DNA of 64,000 nt from Clavibacter michiganensis (GTDB lineage: Bacteria; Actinomycetota; Actinomycetes; Actinomycetales; Microbacteriaceae): NCBI RefSeq assembly GCF_016907085.1, contig NZ_JAFBBJ010000001.1, positions 3,100,001 to 3,164,000 of the forward strand, given 5' to 3'. Shown here one piece after another: positions 8,999 to 16,707 of this stretch (within the stretch, counting starts at the first letter, position 1; the number at the start of each line of letters is the position of its first letter). Both the position numbers and the translations under genes were made by a program. The notes below the pieces were generated by a model. The model saw only the letters and a list, made by a program, of their open reading frames with translations. It searched no databases and had not been told where the DNA came from.

Positions 8999-9735
8999 GC
9001 CGCCCCGCGGATCCGATCTCCGCCGCCGCCCCCGACCTCCCCGGCCGCGCGGTCATCCGCCAGGTCTGGAGCGACCTCGCGTTCGTGCACTGGCGCGTGG
9101 ATCCCGCGCTCGTCGCCCCGCTCCTCCCGCCGGGCACGTGCCCGGACGTCCACGACGGATCCAGCTGGGTCGGCCTCATCCCGTTCGTCCTGTCCCGCAG
9201 CGCCTTCCCGCCCCTGCCCGCCGTGCCGTGGGCGGGCACGTTCGCCGAGCTCAACGTGCGCCTCTACAGCGTCGGCGACGACGGCCGCCGCGGCGTGGTC
9301 TTCCGCTCGCTCGAGGCCGCCAAGCTCCTGCCCGTGATCGGCGCGCGCGTGGGCCTCGGCCTGCCCTACATGTGGGCGGCGATGACGCATGAGGAGCGCG
9401 ACGGCGTCGTCACCTACACGTCGCGCCGGCACACGGGCGCCCGCCCGTCGTCGCGCCTCTCCGTGCGCCCGCTCGGCGAGGAGGTGGAGGGGGATCCGCT
9501 CGCCGACTTCCTCACCGCCCGCTGGGGCATGCACGTCGCCCGCGGCGGCGTCACGCGCTACTGGCCGAACACGCACGACGCGTGGACCCTCGAGCGCGCC
9601 GAGCTCGTGGACCTCGACGACGAGCTGGTCGCGGCCGCCGGCCTCCCCGGGATCGTCGACCGCGCGCCCGACTCGGTGCTGTTCTCCCGCGGCGTCCGCA
9701 CCGAGTTCGCCGGCCCGCTCCGGCCGCGCGCCTAG
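8995..9735 (+). CDS. DUF2071 (YqjF-like) protein
   Basis: A 246-residue soluble protein overlapping the MarR gene by four bases. [32 protein letters not shown] is the usual opening of the DUF2071 family, whose fold resembles acetoacetate decarboxylase; [10 protein letters not shown] and [15 protein letters not shown] match its later conserved strands. No function is established for this family. Coupling to a MarR regulator and divergence from a TspO-like protein suggest a shared stress or small-molecule response. It is convergent with the GH15 gene. Confidence 0.8.
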   Translation: MSRPADPISAAAPDLPGRAVIRQVWSDLAFVHWRVDPALVAPLLPPGTCPDVHDGSSWVGLIPFVLSRSAFPPLPAVPWAGTFAELNVRLYSVGDDGRRGVVFRSLEAAKLLPVIGARVGLGLPYMWAAMTHEERDGVVTYTSRRHTGARPSSRLSVRPLGEEVEGDPLADFLTARWGMHVARGGVTRYWPNTHDAWTLERAELVDLDDELVAAAGLPGIVDRAPDSVLFSRGVRTEFAGPLRPRA

Positions 9736-9764
9736 CGCTCGGTCCGGCGCGGGCCGGCCCGCGC

Positions 9765-11600
9765 CTACCGCTTCGCGCGCGGCGTCCGGGTCGAGCGCTT
9801 CCGCCCGTGCGACAGCTCGTCAATCGTCAGCGCCGCGCTCACCAGCGCGAGGTGGCTGAGCCCCTGCGGCAGGTTCCCGAGGAACGCGTGGTCGTCGGCG
9901 TCGATCATCTCGGAGTACAGCCCGACGTCGTTGCCGAGGTCGACCAGCTGGTCCATCAGCTCCCGCGCCTCGTCCATCCGGCCGACGCATGCGAGCGCGC
10001 CCGCCATCCAGAACCCGCAGGCGACGAACGTGCCCTCCTCCTCCGGCATGCCGGAGTAGCGGTACAGCAGCGGCCCGCGACCGAGCTCGGAGCGCAGCGC
10101 GTCGAGGGTGCGGGACATGCGCTCGCCGCGGTCGAAGCCGGAGACGGCGTGCAGCAGGATGCTCGCGTCGAGCCGCTGGCTGCCCGGGTGCATCACGTAG
10201 GCGCCGCGCCCCTCGTCCCAGCACTCCTCCTCGACCCAGGTGCGGATCCGGTCGCGCTCGGCTCGCCACCGGTCCGGCACGCCGGGGATCTGTCCGAGCT
10301 CCGCGAGCTCCACGGCGCAGTCGAGCGCCTGCCAGCAGCCCAGCTTCGAGGTCGTGTAGTGCTGCTCGTCCTCGAGCTCCCACATCCCGGCGTCGCGCTT
10401 CTGCCACATGTCGCACGTGCGGTCGGCGAAGGTCGCGAGGAGGCGGCCGGTGTCGGCGTCGAGCACGTTGCCGTCGCGGACGTAGGTGCGCACCACGTCG
10501 AACAGGTCGCCGAAGACGCCCAGCTGCAGCTGCGACTGCGCGTCGTTGCCGTCGACGACGGGCCCGACGCCGCGCCAGCCCGGCACCTCCGGGTTGGAGC
10601 TGCCCTCGGGCACGCCGCCCTCGAGCGAGTAGAAGACGTGCAGGTCGGGTCCGTTGTCGCGGATCGTGCGGAGCATCCACGACACCGCCGCGTGCGTCTC
10701 CTCGCGCAAGCCGAACCGCACGAGCGCGTTCACGGTGTACGCGAGGTCGCGCACCCAGGCGAAGCGGTAGTCCCAGTTCTTGCCGCCGCCCATCCGCTCG
10801 GGCAGCGAGGTCGTCGCGGCCGCCGCGATGGATCCGGTGGGCGCGTGCACGAGCAGCTTGAGCGCGAGGGCGCTGCGCTGCACGGCCTCGGCCCACTCGC
10901 CCTCGTAGCGGAACTCGGCGCTCCAGCCCTCCCAGTTGCGGATGGTGCGGTTGATGCCCTCGTCCACGATCTCGGGGTTCGGGATCCGCACGGGTTCCCG
11001 CTCGGTCCCCACCATCGTGAGGACGTGGCGCGATCCCTCCTTCGTGGTGAACGCGCCGGCCAGCGACTGCGTCCCGGGCTCGGCGGGCCCGTGGTCGAGG
11101 CCGACGACCGCGAGCGTCACGCCGTCCACGCGGATGACCGGGCCGTTGTGCGTCGCCTGCACCCAGGGCGACGACGTGCCGAGCGCGGTCCCGGGCGCGA
11201 CGAGCCAGCTCATCGCCACCTCGCCCGTGAGCCCCTCGATGCGTCGCCCGAGCTCGGACCACGGCAGACGCCCGGCGACGCCCGTGACGAGCGCGTCGGT
11301 CACGCGCACGCTGCCGGACGCGGTGGTGAACGTGGTGGTGAGCACGTTGGTGCCGGGCACGTAGGCGCGCGTCACCTCGAAGTCCTCGTCGGGCCGCAGC
11401 GTGATCCGGCCGCCGTGCGGAGCGTCGAGGATCGCGGCGAACGCGGGCGCCGTGTGCAGGTTCGGCAGCGGCAGCCAGTCGATGTCCCCGTCCTCGGCGA
11501 TGAGCGCGACGGTGCGCCCGTCCCCGATGGCGGCATAGCTGCGGAGCGCGACGTAGCCGTCGATGCGCTCGGGTGCGGGGCGGGATGCGGACGTGGCCAT
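9765..11600 (-). CDS. Glycoside hydrolase family 15 enzyme (glucoamylase/trehalase type)
   Basis: A 611-residue cytoplasmic GH15 enzyme. The N-terminal beta domain starts with [20 protein letters not shown] and GDIDWLPLP. The alpha/alpha barrel has [20 protein letters not shown], then [20 protein letters not shown] with the probable general acid Glu, and [19 protein letters not shown] with the probable general base Glu. In actinobacteria this type includes trehalases as well as glucan hydrolases, so the substrate stays open. ATG 11600 follows AGGAGTCCC; longer in-frame forms reach into the macro-domain gene and were rejected. It is divergent from that gene, with 237 bp between them. No signal peptide. 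Confidence 0.88.
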   Translation of the reverse strand: MATSASRPAPERIDGYVALRSYAAIGDGRTVALIAEDGDIDWLPLPNLHTAPAFAAILDAPHGGRITLRPDEDFEVTRAYVPGTNVLTTTFTTASGSVRVTDALVTGVAGRLPWSELGRRIEGLTGEVAMSWLVAPGTALGTSSPWVQATHNGPVIRVDGVTLAVVGLDHGPAEPGTQSLAGAFTTKEGSRHVLTMVGTEREPVRIPNPEIVDEGINRTIRNWEGWSAEFRYEGEWAEAVQRSALALKLLVHAPTGSIAAAATTSLPERMGGGKNWDYRFAWVRDLAYTVNALVRFGLREETHAAVSWMLRTIRDNGPDLHVFYSLEGGVPEGSSNPEVPGWRGVGPVVDGNDAQSQLQLGVFGDLFDVVRTYVRDGNVLDADTGRLLATFADRTCDMWQKRDAGMWELEDEQHYTTSKLGCWQALDCAVELAELGQIPGVPDRWRAERDRIRTWVEEECWDEGRGAYVMHPGSQRLDASILLHAVSGFDRGERMSRTLDALRSELGRGPLLYRYSGMPEEEGTFVACGFWMAGALACVGRMDEARELMDQLVDLGNDVGLYSEMIDADDHAFLGNLPQGLSHLALVSAALTIDELSHGRKRSTRTPRAKR

Positions 11601-11837
11601 GGGACTCCTGTCGACGCCGGCAGGAGGGCACCGACCCCTCCAGTATCCCCGGGACGCCTCCGCGCGACCGGGCCGCCGACCGGACGCGGACACGGCGGGC
11701 CGGCCAATCCCTTCTTCCCCGGGCTCCGAATACCGCCGATGTGCCCGGAGCCCACCCGAACGGTTCCGGTCGCGCCCGTCGGACAGCGTCGTCCGCGCGG
11801 GTCTCCTCCCGCTCGCGATCCGGGCCAGGCTGGATCC

Positions 11838-12371
11838 ATGACGCTCCTCGAGGCCGTGCGCGGCGACATCACCCGGCAGGACGTGGACGCGATCGTGAAC
11901 GCCGCGAACTCGTCGCTCCTCGGCGGCGGGGGAGTGGACGGCGCGATCCACCGCGCGGCCGGCCCCGAGCTGCTCGCCGCGTGCCGCCGCATCCGCGCCG
12001 AGGAGCTGCCCGACGGCCTGCCCGCGGGCGACGCGATCGCGACGCCCGGCTTCCGCCTCCCCGCGCGCCACGTGATCCACACGGTCGGCCCGGTCTGGTC
12101 GGCGTCGAACGACCGCACGGCGACGCTCGCGAGCGCCTACCGCCGGTCGATCGAGGAGGCCGCCGCCCTCGGGATCCGCAGCGTCGCCTTCCCCGCGGTC
12201 TCGGCCGGCGTCTACGGCTGGCCGGTCGACGACGCGGCGCGCGTGGCGGTGGCCGCGGTGCGCCGGGCGATGGCGGACGGCGCGGCCGACGGGATCGAGC
12301 TGGTGCGCTTCGTCCTGTTCTCCGAGGAGGTGCTCGCGGCCTTCGAGGCGGCGCTCGCATCCGAGATCTGA
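11838..12371 (+). CDS. Macro-domain protein, likely O-acetyl-ADP-ribose deacetylase
   Basis: A 177-residue single macro domain of the YmdB type. [20 protein letters not shown] and [14 protein letters not shown] form the ADP-ribose pocket; VIHTVGPVW and [20 protein letters not shown] complete the family signature. These enzymes remove acetyl or ADP-ribosyl groups from ADP-ribose derivatives or proteins. The gene ends 54 bp before a tRNA-Phe fragment, and a second copy of its last 45 codons, about 90 percent identical, lies at 14464-14597 next to the intact tRNA-Phe gene. This marks the left border of an inserted islet. Confidence 0.9.
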   Translation: MTLLEAVRGDITRQDVDAIVNAANSSLLGGGGVDGAIHRAAGPELLAACRRIRAEELPDGLPAGDAIATPGFRLPARHVIHTVGPVWSASNDRTATLASAYRRSIEEAAALGIRSVAFPAVSAGVYGWPVDDAARVAVAAVRRAMADGAADGIELVRFVLFSEEVLAAFEAALASEI

Positions 12372-12391
12372 GCCGACCCGGGAACGAGGAC

Positions 12392-12422
12392 GCCGGCCCT
12401 GCCGTCTGGGACGGGGACCGGC
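12392..12422. terminator. Imperfect hairpin after the macro gene
   Basis: GCCGG...CCGTC pairs with GACGG...CCGGC around a short loop. It lies between the macro stop and the tRNA-Phe fragment, and the same hairpin recurs at 14620-14650. Originally it probably ended both the macro gene and the convergent tRNA transcript. Confidence 0.5.
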
Positions 12423-12425
12423 GGA

Positions 12426-12472
12426 TGGTGCCTGGACGCGGCGTCGATCCGCGGACCTTTCGATTTTCAGTC
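12426..12472 (-). repeat. tRNA-Phe 3'-half fragment, attachment-site copy
   Basis: These 47 bases are identical to the 3' part of the intact tRNA-Phe gene (14654-14700), from the anticodon loop to the encoded CCA. Homology stops abruptly at 12473. A tRNA 3' half left as a direct repeat is the classic scar of site-specific integration. The other copy completes the functional tRNA. Confidence 0.9.
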
Positions 12473-12697
12473 ACGCGAGGGCTCTCAGCAGGGCAGCGAG
12501 CGGGGGGCGTCCGTGGCCCCACGGCCCTCCTCTATCCCCGGGGTTTCTCGGAATGACCGGTCGCGCCCGCTGATTCTGGGCAGAACGCCGGCACGAAGCG
12601 GGGTGTAGAAGGCGATGGGTGTGCCCACTGAAGGAGGGGCGCGGCTGGAGCCAGGGGTAGTCGACCGTCATGAGCTCGACTACGCTCCCTCCACAAG

Positions 12698-12711
12698 AGC
12701 TGCAAGCAGCT
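12698..12711. promoter_or_regulatory. Palindrome upstream of the toxin gene, candidate HigA operator
   Basis: AGCTGC-AA-GCAGCT is a perfect 6-bp inverted repeat. It abuts a possible -35 TTGTCG (12711-12716), with TTAAGT as a possible -10 at 12733-12738, very close to the ATG at 12740. Autorepression by the antitoxin at such a site would be normal for this type of module. The promoter reading is weak. Confidence 0.4.
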
Positions 12712-12739
12712 TGTCGCGGACCCGGAGGCGTGTTAAGTT

Positions 12740-13132
12740 ATGACAGAACCGTCTCTGATCCCTATGCTCGGGGAGTCGGAGCCGGTGGTAGCCATCGTCC
12801 GCTCGAGCGGACGTGCCGATGCCGTCATTTTTCTAAGGGGGCTAAGTGTTGCGCATCAAGCGAGATTCAAGTACTTCTTGGAGTGCCTTCGCGACGGTCA
12901 TCGCGTCAAGAGCCCTGAAAACATGCGGCACTTGCACACCGACTCCGGCGGAAATGCCTTACATGAACTAAAGGTTCATGCCGCTGGCGGGCTCCGATTG
13001 TACCTCATTTTGAGTGATGGCGTGTGGTACGCGACGCACGGTACAAAGAAAGTAAGCGACAAGCGCGTTCCTGCGGAAATCACCAAGGCCTTTGATATCT
13101 TCTACTTCTATATGGACTCTAAGGAAAAGTAA
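12740..13132 (+). CDS. HigB/RelE-superfamily toxin
   Basis: A 130-residue protein with the Gp49/HigB-like signature in its second half: NMRHLHTDSGGNALHELKVH (61-80), GGLRLYLILSDGVWYATHG (83-101) and KKVSDKRVPAEITKA (103-117). In this family a small microbial-RNase fold cleaves mRNA on the ribosome. GGAGG at 12724-12728 lies 11 bases before the ATG. The gene is followed after two bases by the HTH gene, the toxin-first order usual for higBA. Lower GC and mixed codon use mark it as acquired. Toxin activity is inferred from family and context. Confidence 0.75.
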   Translation: MTEPSLIPMLGESEPVVAIVRSSGRADAVIFLRGLSVAHQARFKYFLECLRDGHRVKSPENMRHLHTDSGGNALHELKVHAAGGLRLYLILSDGVWYATHGTKKVSDKRVPAEITKAFDIFYFYMDSKEK

Positions 13133-13134
13133 TT

Positions 13135-13533
13135 ATGTCGGTATTTCCTGACACTGGTGAGTTTAGAAGCACATACGCGCAAGAAGCGGCCATGGTTAAG
13201 GCGAGCGAGCTGATAGCGGAGGCGCTCGAGATTTCGGGGAAATCACGCACTGATCTCGCCGCGGAACTCGGCGTCAGCAAAAGTGAGATAACGGCCCGTC
13301 TTCGTGGCGAACGAAATATCACCGTGCGTACTCTTGCTGCGACTTTGCACGCTCTTGGCTCTCATCTCAATCTCAGCCTCACGGGGGCATCGTCTCCGAG
13401 CGGTCATGAGATTGTTCGATCGGAATGGAGTCGTCGGACTGCGAGACAGGTCACTAATCGGGTGCCGCGTACGCGCGCCTGCGATCACTCGGTAACATCG
13501 GTGTCGGCCTACCGTAAGCAGAAGGCGTCGTGA
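13135..13533 (+). CDS. HigA-like XRE antitoxin with C-terminal extension
   Basis: A 132-residue protein. Residues about 24-82 form an XRE helix-turn-helix: SELIAEALEISGKSRTDLAA, then ELGVSKSEITARLRGERNIT, then VRTLAATLHALGSHLNLSL. The remaining 50 residues (85-132) are polar and probably flexible, with isolated aromatic residues (Trp98, Tyr126). In mycobacterial toxin-antitoxin-chaperone systems such a tail on HigA is the chaperone-addiction segment recognised by the SecB-like partner; I infer the same here. An internal ATG at 13192 would give a shorter form starting just before the HTH. Its stop overlaps the next start (GTGA), giving translational coupling. Confidence 0.75.
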   Translation: MSVFPDTGEFRSTYAQEAAMVKASELIAEALEISGKSRTDLAAELGVSKSEITARLRGERNITVRTLAATLHALGSHLNLSLTGASSPSGHEIVRSEWSRRTARQVTNRVPRTRACDHSVTSVSAYRKQKAS

Positions 13534-13955
13534 CCGACGAGCTTGCCAATACTTACTTTGCTGAGGACCTCAAAGTGCTCAGCATGCACGGTGACAGTGG
13601 TGGGGTGGCGGACGCGCATGCTACATGGGTGGTCTCTTACGACTTGGAGACGATAGATCCTGGACGGATCATCATCGCCACCATGCATGTGGCTAGGGAG
13701 CAAGGGCGCGTCGACGTGACGGTCGGGGCCCTGTTCACTGCAGTGGGAGAGGAGCTAACGGACTCGGCAGAGCTTGCTACATCCATCGCGAAGTCGACTG
13801 CTCTCGAAACGGTGTATGACTTTGCGCGGACCACATTCATGAGTGTCTGTGGCACTTTAGATATTGACCTTCAAGCGCCAGCCAAGGCGCCGCCGGCTGA
13901 GATGAGTCCCTTCGAGGAAGAGGGCAACGAGGAATCGGCAGATCGGGAGGCGTGA
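13530..13955 (+). CDS. SecB-like chaperone, third gene of the TA module
   Basis: A 141-residue acidic protein beginning at GTG 13530 inside the end of the antitoxin gene. It has an N-terminal helix/strand region (EDLKVLSMHG), a middle with alternating strands (TWVVSYDLE, RIIIATMHVAREQGRVDVTV, GALFTAV) and a last part LETVYDFARTTFMSVCGTLDIDLQAPA. This matches the layout of SecB-like proteins, where a motif of the PYxRE type and a helix precede a final strand ending in a Pro-rich turn. As recalled, Rv1957 of Mycobacterium tuberculosis has a similar layout and the same gene order. The acidic tail (131-141) is probably disordered. The assignment rests on pattern and context, not on a profile search. 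Confidence 0.6.
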   Translation: MTDELANTYFAEDLKVLSMHGDSGGVADAHATWVVSYDLETIDPGRIIIATMHVAREQGRVDVTVGALFTAVGEELTDSAELATSIAKSTALETVYDFARTTFMSVCGTLDIDLQAPAKAPPAEMSPFEEEGNEESADREA

Positions 13956-14463
13956 TTGCCTTTCGTGGCTAGGCATTGCGCCGGTTAGCGTTCCCATTGG
14001 CGGCTTTGCGGCTGTAGCTGAGCCTAGGAGATGTTCGCTCAGCTCATTTGACGCTGTGGATGTCGATAACCGGATTTTCGGGCACGATGAGCAGGACGCG
14101 CATACACTCGTGCGAGAACTGCTACTACTCTCGCGAATGCGAATGCCGCTCGCTAAAGCGGGCGACGGACGTGAGTCAGCATCTTGCTTGAGAAAGCGTC
14201 AGGTTGTCACGGCGGACGTGCGTCGTGATTGGTCAGGGCGGGCATGCTCATACGCGCTCTACTGGTGCCGTCCTGGGTGTCGAGTTTAGGGATTTTCCTG
14301 ACCCTCTTCCCCGCTAATGGCGGGAGGCAAGGCATTGGGCCCCGATTTGATTCCGTCGGCTCACACCCGATCGCGCCAACGCTCCACGGCTGAGGATGTG
14401 GGCACGCTTGACCGGGCGAAGCCGACTGATGTACCAGCAGAGGCGTCATTGCCACATGCGGCG
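13956..14463. other. Islet segment without a convincing gene
   Basis: About 500 bp of lower-GC DNA between the SecB-like gene and the macro fragment. A 77-codon ORF (14056-14289, plus) and an 82-codon ORF (14207-14455, minus) are open, but neither shows a ribosome binding site, recognisable motif or consistent codon pattern. Possibly decayed element DNA. Confidence 0.5.
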
Positions 14464-14597
14464 TGGCGGTGGCGGTGGCCGCGGTGCGGGGTCCGCTCGC
14501 CGAGGGCGCGGCCGACGGGATCGAGCTGGTGCGCTTCGTGCTCTTCTCCGACGCGGTGCTCGCGGCCTTCGAGGCAGCGCTCGCGTCCGACGCCTGA
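14464..14597 (+). pseudogene. 3' remnant of a second macro-domain gene
   Basis: The last ~45 codons of a macro-domain gene without start or N-terminus. The final 91 bases match 12281-12371 with about nine differences; the translated ends are [17 protein letters not shown] here and [17 protein letters not shown] in the intact gene. It joins unrelated low-GC DNA on its left and the tRNA-Phe terminator and gene on its right. The divergence is too large for a fresh duplication. Confidence 0.8.
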
Positions 14598-14619
14598 GCG
14601 GGCCAGGAGAAAGAGAGGC

Positions 14620-14650
14620 GCCGGCCCTGCCGTCTGTGACGGGGACCGGC
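14620..14650. terminator. Hairpin downstream of tRNA-Phe
   Basis: Second copy of the GCCGG...CCGTC / GACGG...CCGGC hairpin seen at 12392-12422, directly beyond the 3' end of the minus-strand tRNA-Phe. It probably ends the tRNA transcript. Confidence 0.55.
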
Positions 14651-14653
14651 ACA

Positions 14654-14729
14654 TGGTGCCTGGACGCGGCGTCGATCCGCGGACCTTTCGATTTTCAGTC
14701 GAACGCTCTACCAACTGAGCTACCCAGGC
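14654..14729 (-). tRNA. tRNA-Phe (GAA), CCA encoded
   Basis: A 76-nt cloverleaf. The acceptor stem is GCCTGGG pairing with TCCAGGC, with a final G-U pair; the D arm reads GTAGCTCAGTTGG. The anticodon stem TTCGA/TCGAA closes the loop CTGAAAA with anticodon GAA (14694-14696). The 3' CCA is encoded. Its 3' 47 nt are repeated at 12426-12472. It is the last of three tRNAs read leftwards. Confidence 0.95.
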
Positions 14730-14768
14730 GAGCGGGCGGCTTGCGAGAAGACGCCCACATCGGACAGA

Positions 14769-14790
14769 AGCCCTCTCGTGAGAGAGGGCT
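14769..14790 (-). terminator. Perfect hairpin between tRNA-Asp and tRNA-Phe
   Basis: AGCCCTCTC (14769-14777) and GAGAGGGCT (14782-14790) pair perfectly over nine bases around a four-base loop. There is no U-run. On the minus strand it follows tRNA-Asp, so it may end or attenuate the Glu-Asp transcript or guide processing ahead of tRNA-Phe. Confidence 0.5.
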
Positions 14791-14798
14791 CATATCCG

Positions 14799-14875
14799 TG
14801 GCGACCCTGACGGGACTTGAACCCGCGACCTCCGCCGTGACAGGGCGGCACGCTAACCAGCTGCGCTACAGGGCC
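14799..14875 (-). tRNA. tRNA-Asp (GTC), CCA encoded
   Basis: A 77-nt cloverleaf: acceptor GGCCCTG with CAGGGTC (one G-U pair), anticodon stem CCGCC/GGCGG around CTGTCAC giving GTC, T arm GCGGGTTCAAGTCCCGT. CCA is encoded. It is 21 bases from tRNA-Glu and 69 from tRNA-Phe. Confidence 0.96.
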
Positions 14876-14896
14876 TTGCATGTCGATCACATTGCC

Positions 14897-14972
14897 TGGT
14901 GACCCCAACGGGATTCGAACCCGTGTTAACGCCGTGAAAGGGCGCCGTCCTAGGCCACTAAACGATGGGGCC
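14897..14972 (-). tRNA. tRNA-Glu (TTC), CCA encoded
   Basis: A 76-nt cloverleaf: acceptor GGCCCCA with TGGGGTC, anticodon loop CTTTCAC giving TTC, T arm ACGGGTTCGAATCCCGT, encoded CCA. It is first in the tRNA transcript, whose promoter lies at 15015-15043. Confidence 0.96.
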
Positions 14973-15014
14973 GCTCGCCCTGGCGGACCAGGTCTCGCAG
15001 CAACCGACACGTCA

Positions 15015-15043
15015 GCATAACCGCACTCCGGGCGAGGACTCAA
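15015..15043 (-). promoter_or_regulatory. Promoter of the tRNA-Glu-Asp-Phe transcript
   Basis: On the minus strand TTGAGT (complement of 15038-15043), a 17-base spacer and TTATGC (complement of 15015-15020) form a good vegetative sigma promoter about 35 bases upstream of tRNA-Glu. The rest of the gap up to 15383 shows no gene; TACTGT at 15294-15299 may be a weak -10 for the rightward M23 gene. Confidence 0.7.
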
Positions 15044-15383
15044 ATCGGCCGTCCCCGTTCGCGTCCTGCCCGCGTGGGCATGCGGATCGGGCGGCGTGTC
15101 GGCTCCTCGCACCAGGGCCCCGAGCCCTGCCCGTCGACACCCGGCACGGCCTCCTCGCAGGTTCGCGACACGGCCAGCCCGCTGCCCCGATGTGCCCCAT
15201 CCGCGGGGTTAGCCTTCGCACGACCCTCCCGGGGAGGGGATCCCCAGCGTGGATCCCCGCATCGGCGCGCTGTGCGCCGCGCACCCCCGTTGCTACTGTG
15301 AGAGCCGGTGAAGGCGTGACGGATGTGATCCGCGCTCCCCGCCGGCCCTGCAGGGAGGCACAGCCGGCCAGCCGGGCGACACG

Positions 15384-16694
15384 ATGATCGGGATCACCAT
15401 GCACCATGACCTCCTCCGGAGCTCGCGCCCCTCGGGCGCGCGACGACCGCGCCCCCGCGGACGCCGCAGCCTCCAGGCCATCGTCGCCATCGCCGCCGTG
15501 CTCCTCACCGGATCGATCGCCGCTCCCGCCCACGCCGACACCTTCGCCTCGTGGGACGACGTGCAGAAGGCGCGCGGCGACGAGCAGGCGCAGCAGGCGC
15601 TCGTGCAGCGCATCAACGACGAGATCGCGTCGCTCCAGCAGCGCGTCACCGACGCGCAGGCCCTCGTGGTCCAGCGCGGCGACGAGCACGACAAGGCGCA
15701 GCAGGCGGCGGACGACAAGCACGCCGAGACCGAGCTGCTGCAGCAGAAGGTCGACGCAGCCGACGCGAAGGCCACGAAGTCCCAGGAGCAGGCCGCCGGC
15801 CTCGCCAAGCAGCTGATACGGTCGGGCGGCCAGAACCTCTCCGGTACCCTGCTCCTCAGCGAGGGCGACGGCAGCGACGACCTCCTCGACAAGCTCGGCA
15901 CCATGAGCAAGGTCGCCGAGAAGACCGACCAGATCTACGCCATCGCCCTCCAGGACCGCAACGCCGCGAAGTCCCTCAGCGACCAGGCCCAGGTCGCGCT
16001 GAAGGAGCTCGACGCGCTGAACGCGAAGGCCGAGCAGCTCCTCGAGGAGGCCGCGCAGGCGCAGATGGACCTCGAGCAGGCGCTCGAGGACCAGAGCGCG
16101 CAGAAGGCCGACGCCGACGCGAAGCTCTCCGTCATCACCCAGAACCGCGAGGCGACCGAGGACGACTACCAGGCCGGCGTCCGCAAGCGCCAGGCGGACG
16201 CGGATGCGCTCGCCGCCAGCCAGGGCGCCTCGGGGGGCGGCGTGTCGACCGGCGCCATCAGCGCTTCCGGCTGGACCGCGCCTCTGCTGGGAGCCAGCAC
16301 GAGCAGCCCCTTCGGGTACCGGATCCACCCGATCTACCACACCAAGATCATGCACGCGGGCGAGGACCTGGTCCGGGGCTACAGCTGCGGCGAGATCCAG
16401 TACGCCGCCCACTCGGGCACCGTGAGCTTCGCGGGTCGGAACGGCGGGTACGGCAACTACATCCGCATCGACCACGGCGGCGGCGTCTCCTCGGCCTACG
16501 GGCACATCATGGACGGCGGCACGCTCGTCCGCACCGGCCAGCAGGTCGTCGCGGGCCAGCCCATCGCCCGCACGGGCACCACGGGCGGCTCGACCGGCTG
16601 CCACCTCCACTTCGAGATCCGCATCAACGGGAACGCCGTCGACCCGGTGGCGTTCATGCACGGCCAGGGCGTCACCATCACGAGCACGCATTGA
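15384..16694 (+). CDS. Secreted M23 peptidase with coiled-coil N-terminus
   Basis: A 436-residue exported peptidoglycan endopeptidase. A basic N-terminus and hydrophobic stretch LQAIVAIAAVLLTGSIA end in APAHA-D, a signal peptidase I site near residue 52. Residues about 60-280 form a long coiled coil (RINDEIASLQQRVTDAQALV and similar). The C-terminal lysostaphin-like domain has zinc-binding HAGED near 324-328 and HLHFE near 407, with AYGHI between. Such RipA/EnvC-like proteins cut stem-peptide cross-bridges during division or growth. The coiled coil is paralogous to that of the next gene, two bases after this stop. An alternative start is ATG 15399. Confidence 0.88.
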   Translation: MIGITMHHDLLRSSRPSGARRPRPRGRRSLQAIVAIAAVLLTGSIAAPAHADTFASWDDVQKARGDEQAQQALVQRINDEIASLQQRVTDAQALVVQRGDEHDKAQQAADDKHAETELLQQKVDAADAKATKSQEQAAGLAKQLIRSGGQNLSGTLLLSEGDGSDDLLDKLGTMSKVAEKTDQIYAIALQDRNAAKSLSDQAQVALKELDALNAKAEQLLEEAAQAQMDLEQALEDQSAQKADADAKLSVITQNREATEDDYQAGVRKRQADADALAASQGASGGGVSTGAISASGWTAPLLGASTSSPFGYRIHPIYHTKIMHAGEDLVRGYSCGEIQYAAHSGTVSFAGRNGGYGNYIRIDHGGGVSSAYGHIMDGGTLVRTGQQVVAGQPIARTGTTGGSTGCHLHFEIRINGNAVDPVAFMHGQGVTITSTH

Positions 16695-16707
16695 CATGAG
16701 GAACGAC

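Larger units (their letters stand above)
12473..14653. mobile_element. Low-GC islet inserted at tRNA-Phe, no integrase recognised
   Basis: Between the two tRNA-Phe repeats base composition drops clearly (mid-50s percent GC by eye, against roughly 70 outside), codon use changes, and no GGATCC occurs. Contents: 267 bp of leader with a small palindrome, a three-gene toxin-antitoxin-chaperone module, about 500 bp without a convincing gene, and a diverged 3' fragment of the macro gene beside the tRNA. No integrase, transposase or replication gene was found, so this is a remnant or a non-autonomous cassette. Confidence 0.75.

Noticed and set aside
14056..14455. Two overlapping short ORFs (77 and 82 codons) in the islet as genes or an integrase remnant
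   Set aside because: No ribosome binding site, no recognisable recombinase motif and no codon pattern like that of the three module genes.
15044..15383. Cyclic-di-AMP riboswitch ahead of the M23/NlpC pair, as in some actinobacteria
   Set aside because: I looked for the conserved purine-rich elements of that class and did not find them in order.
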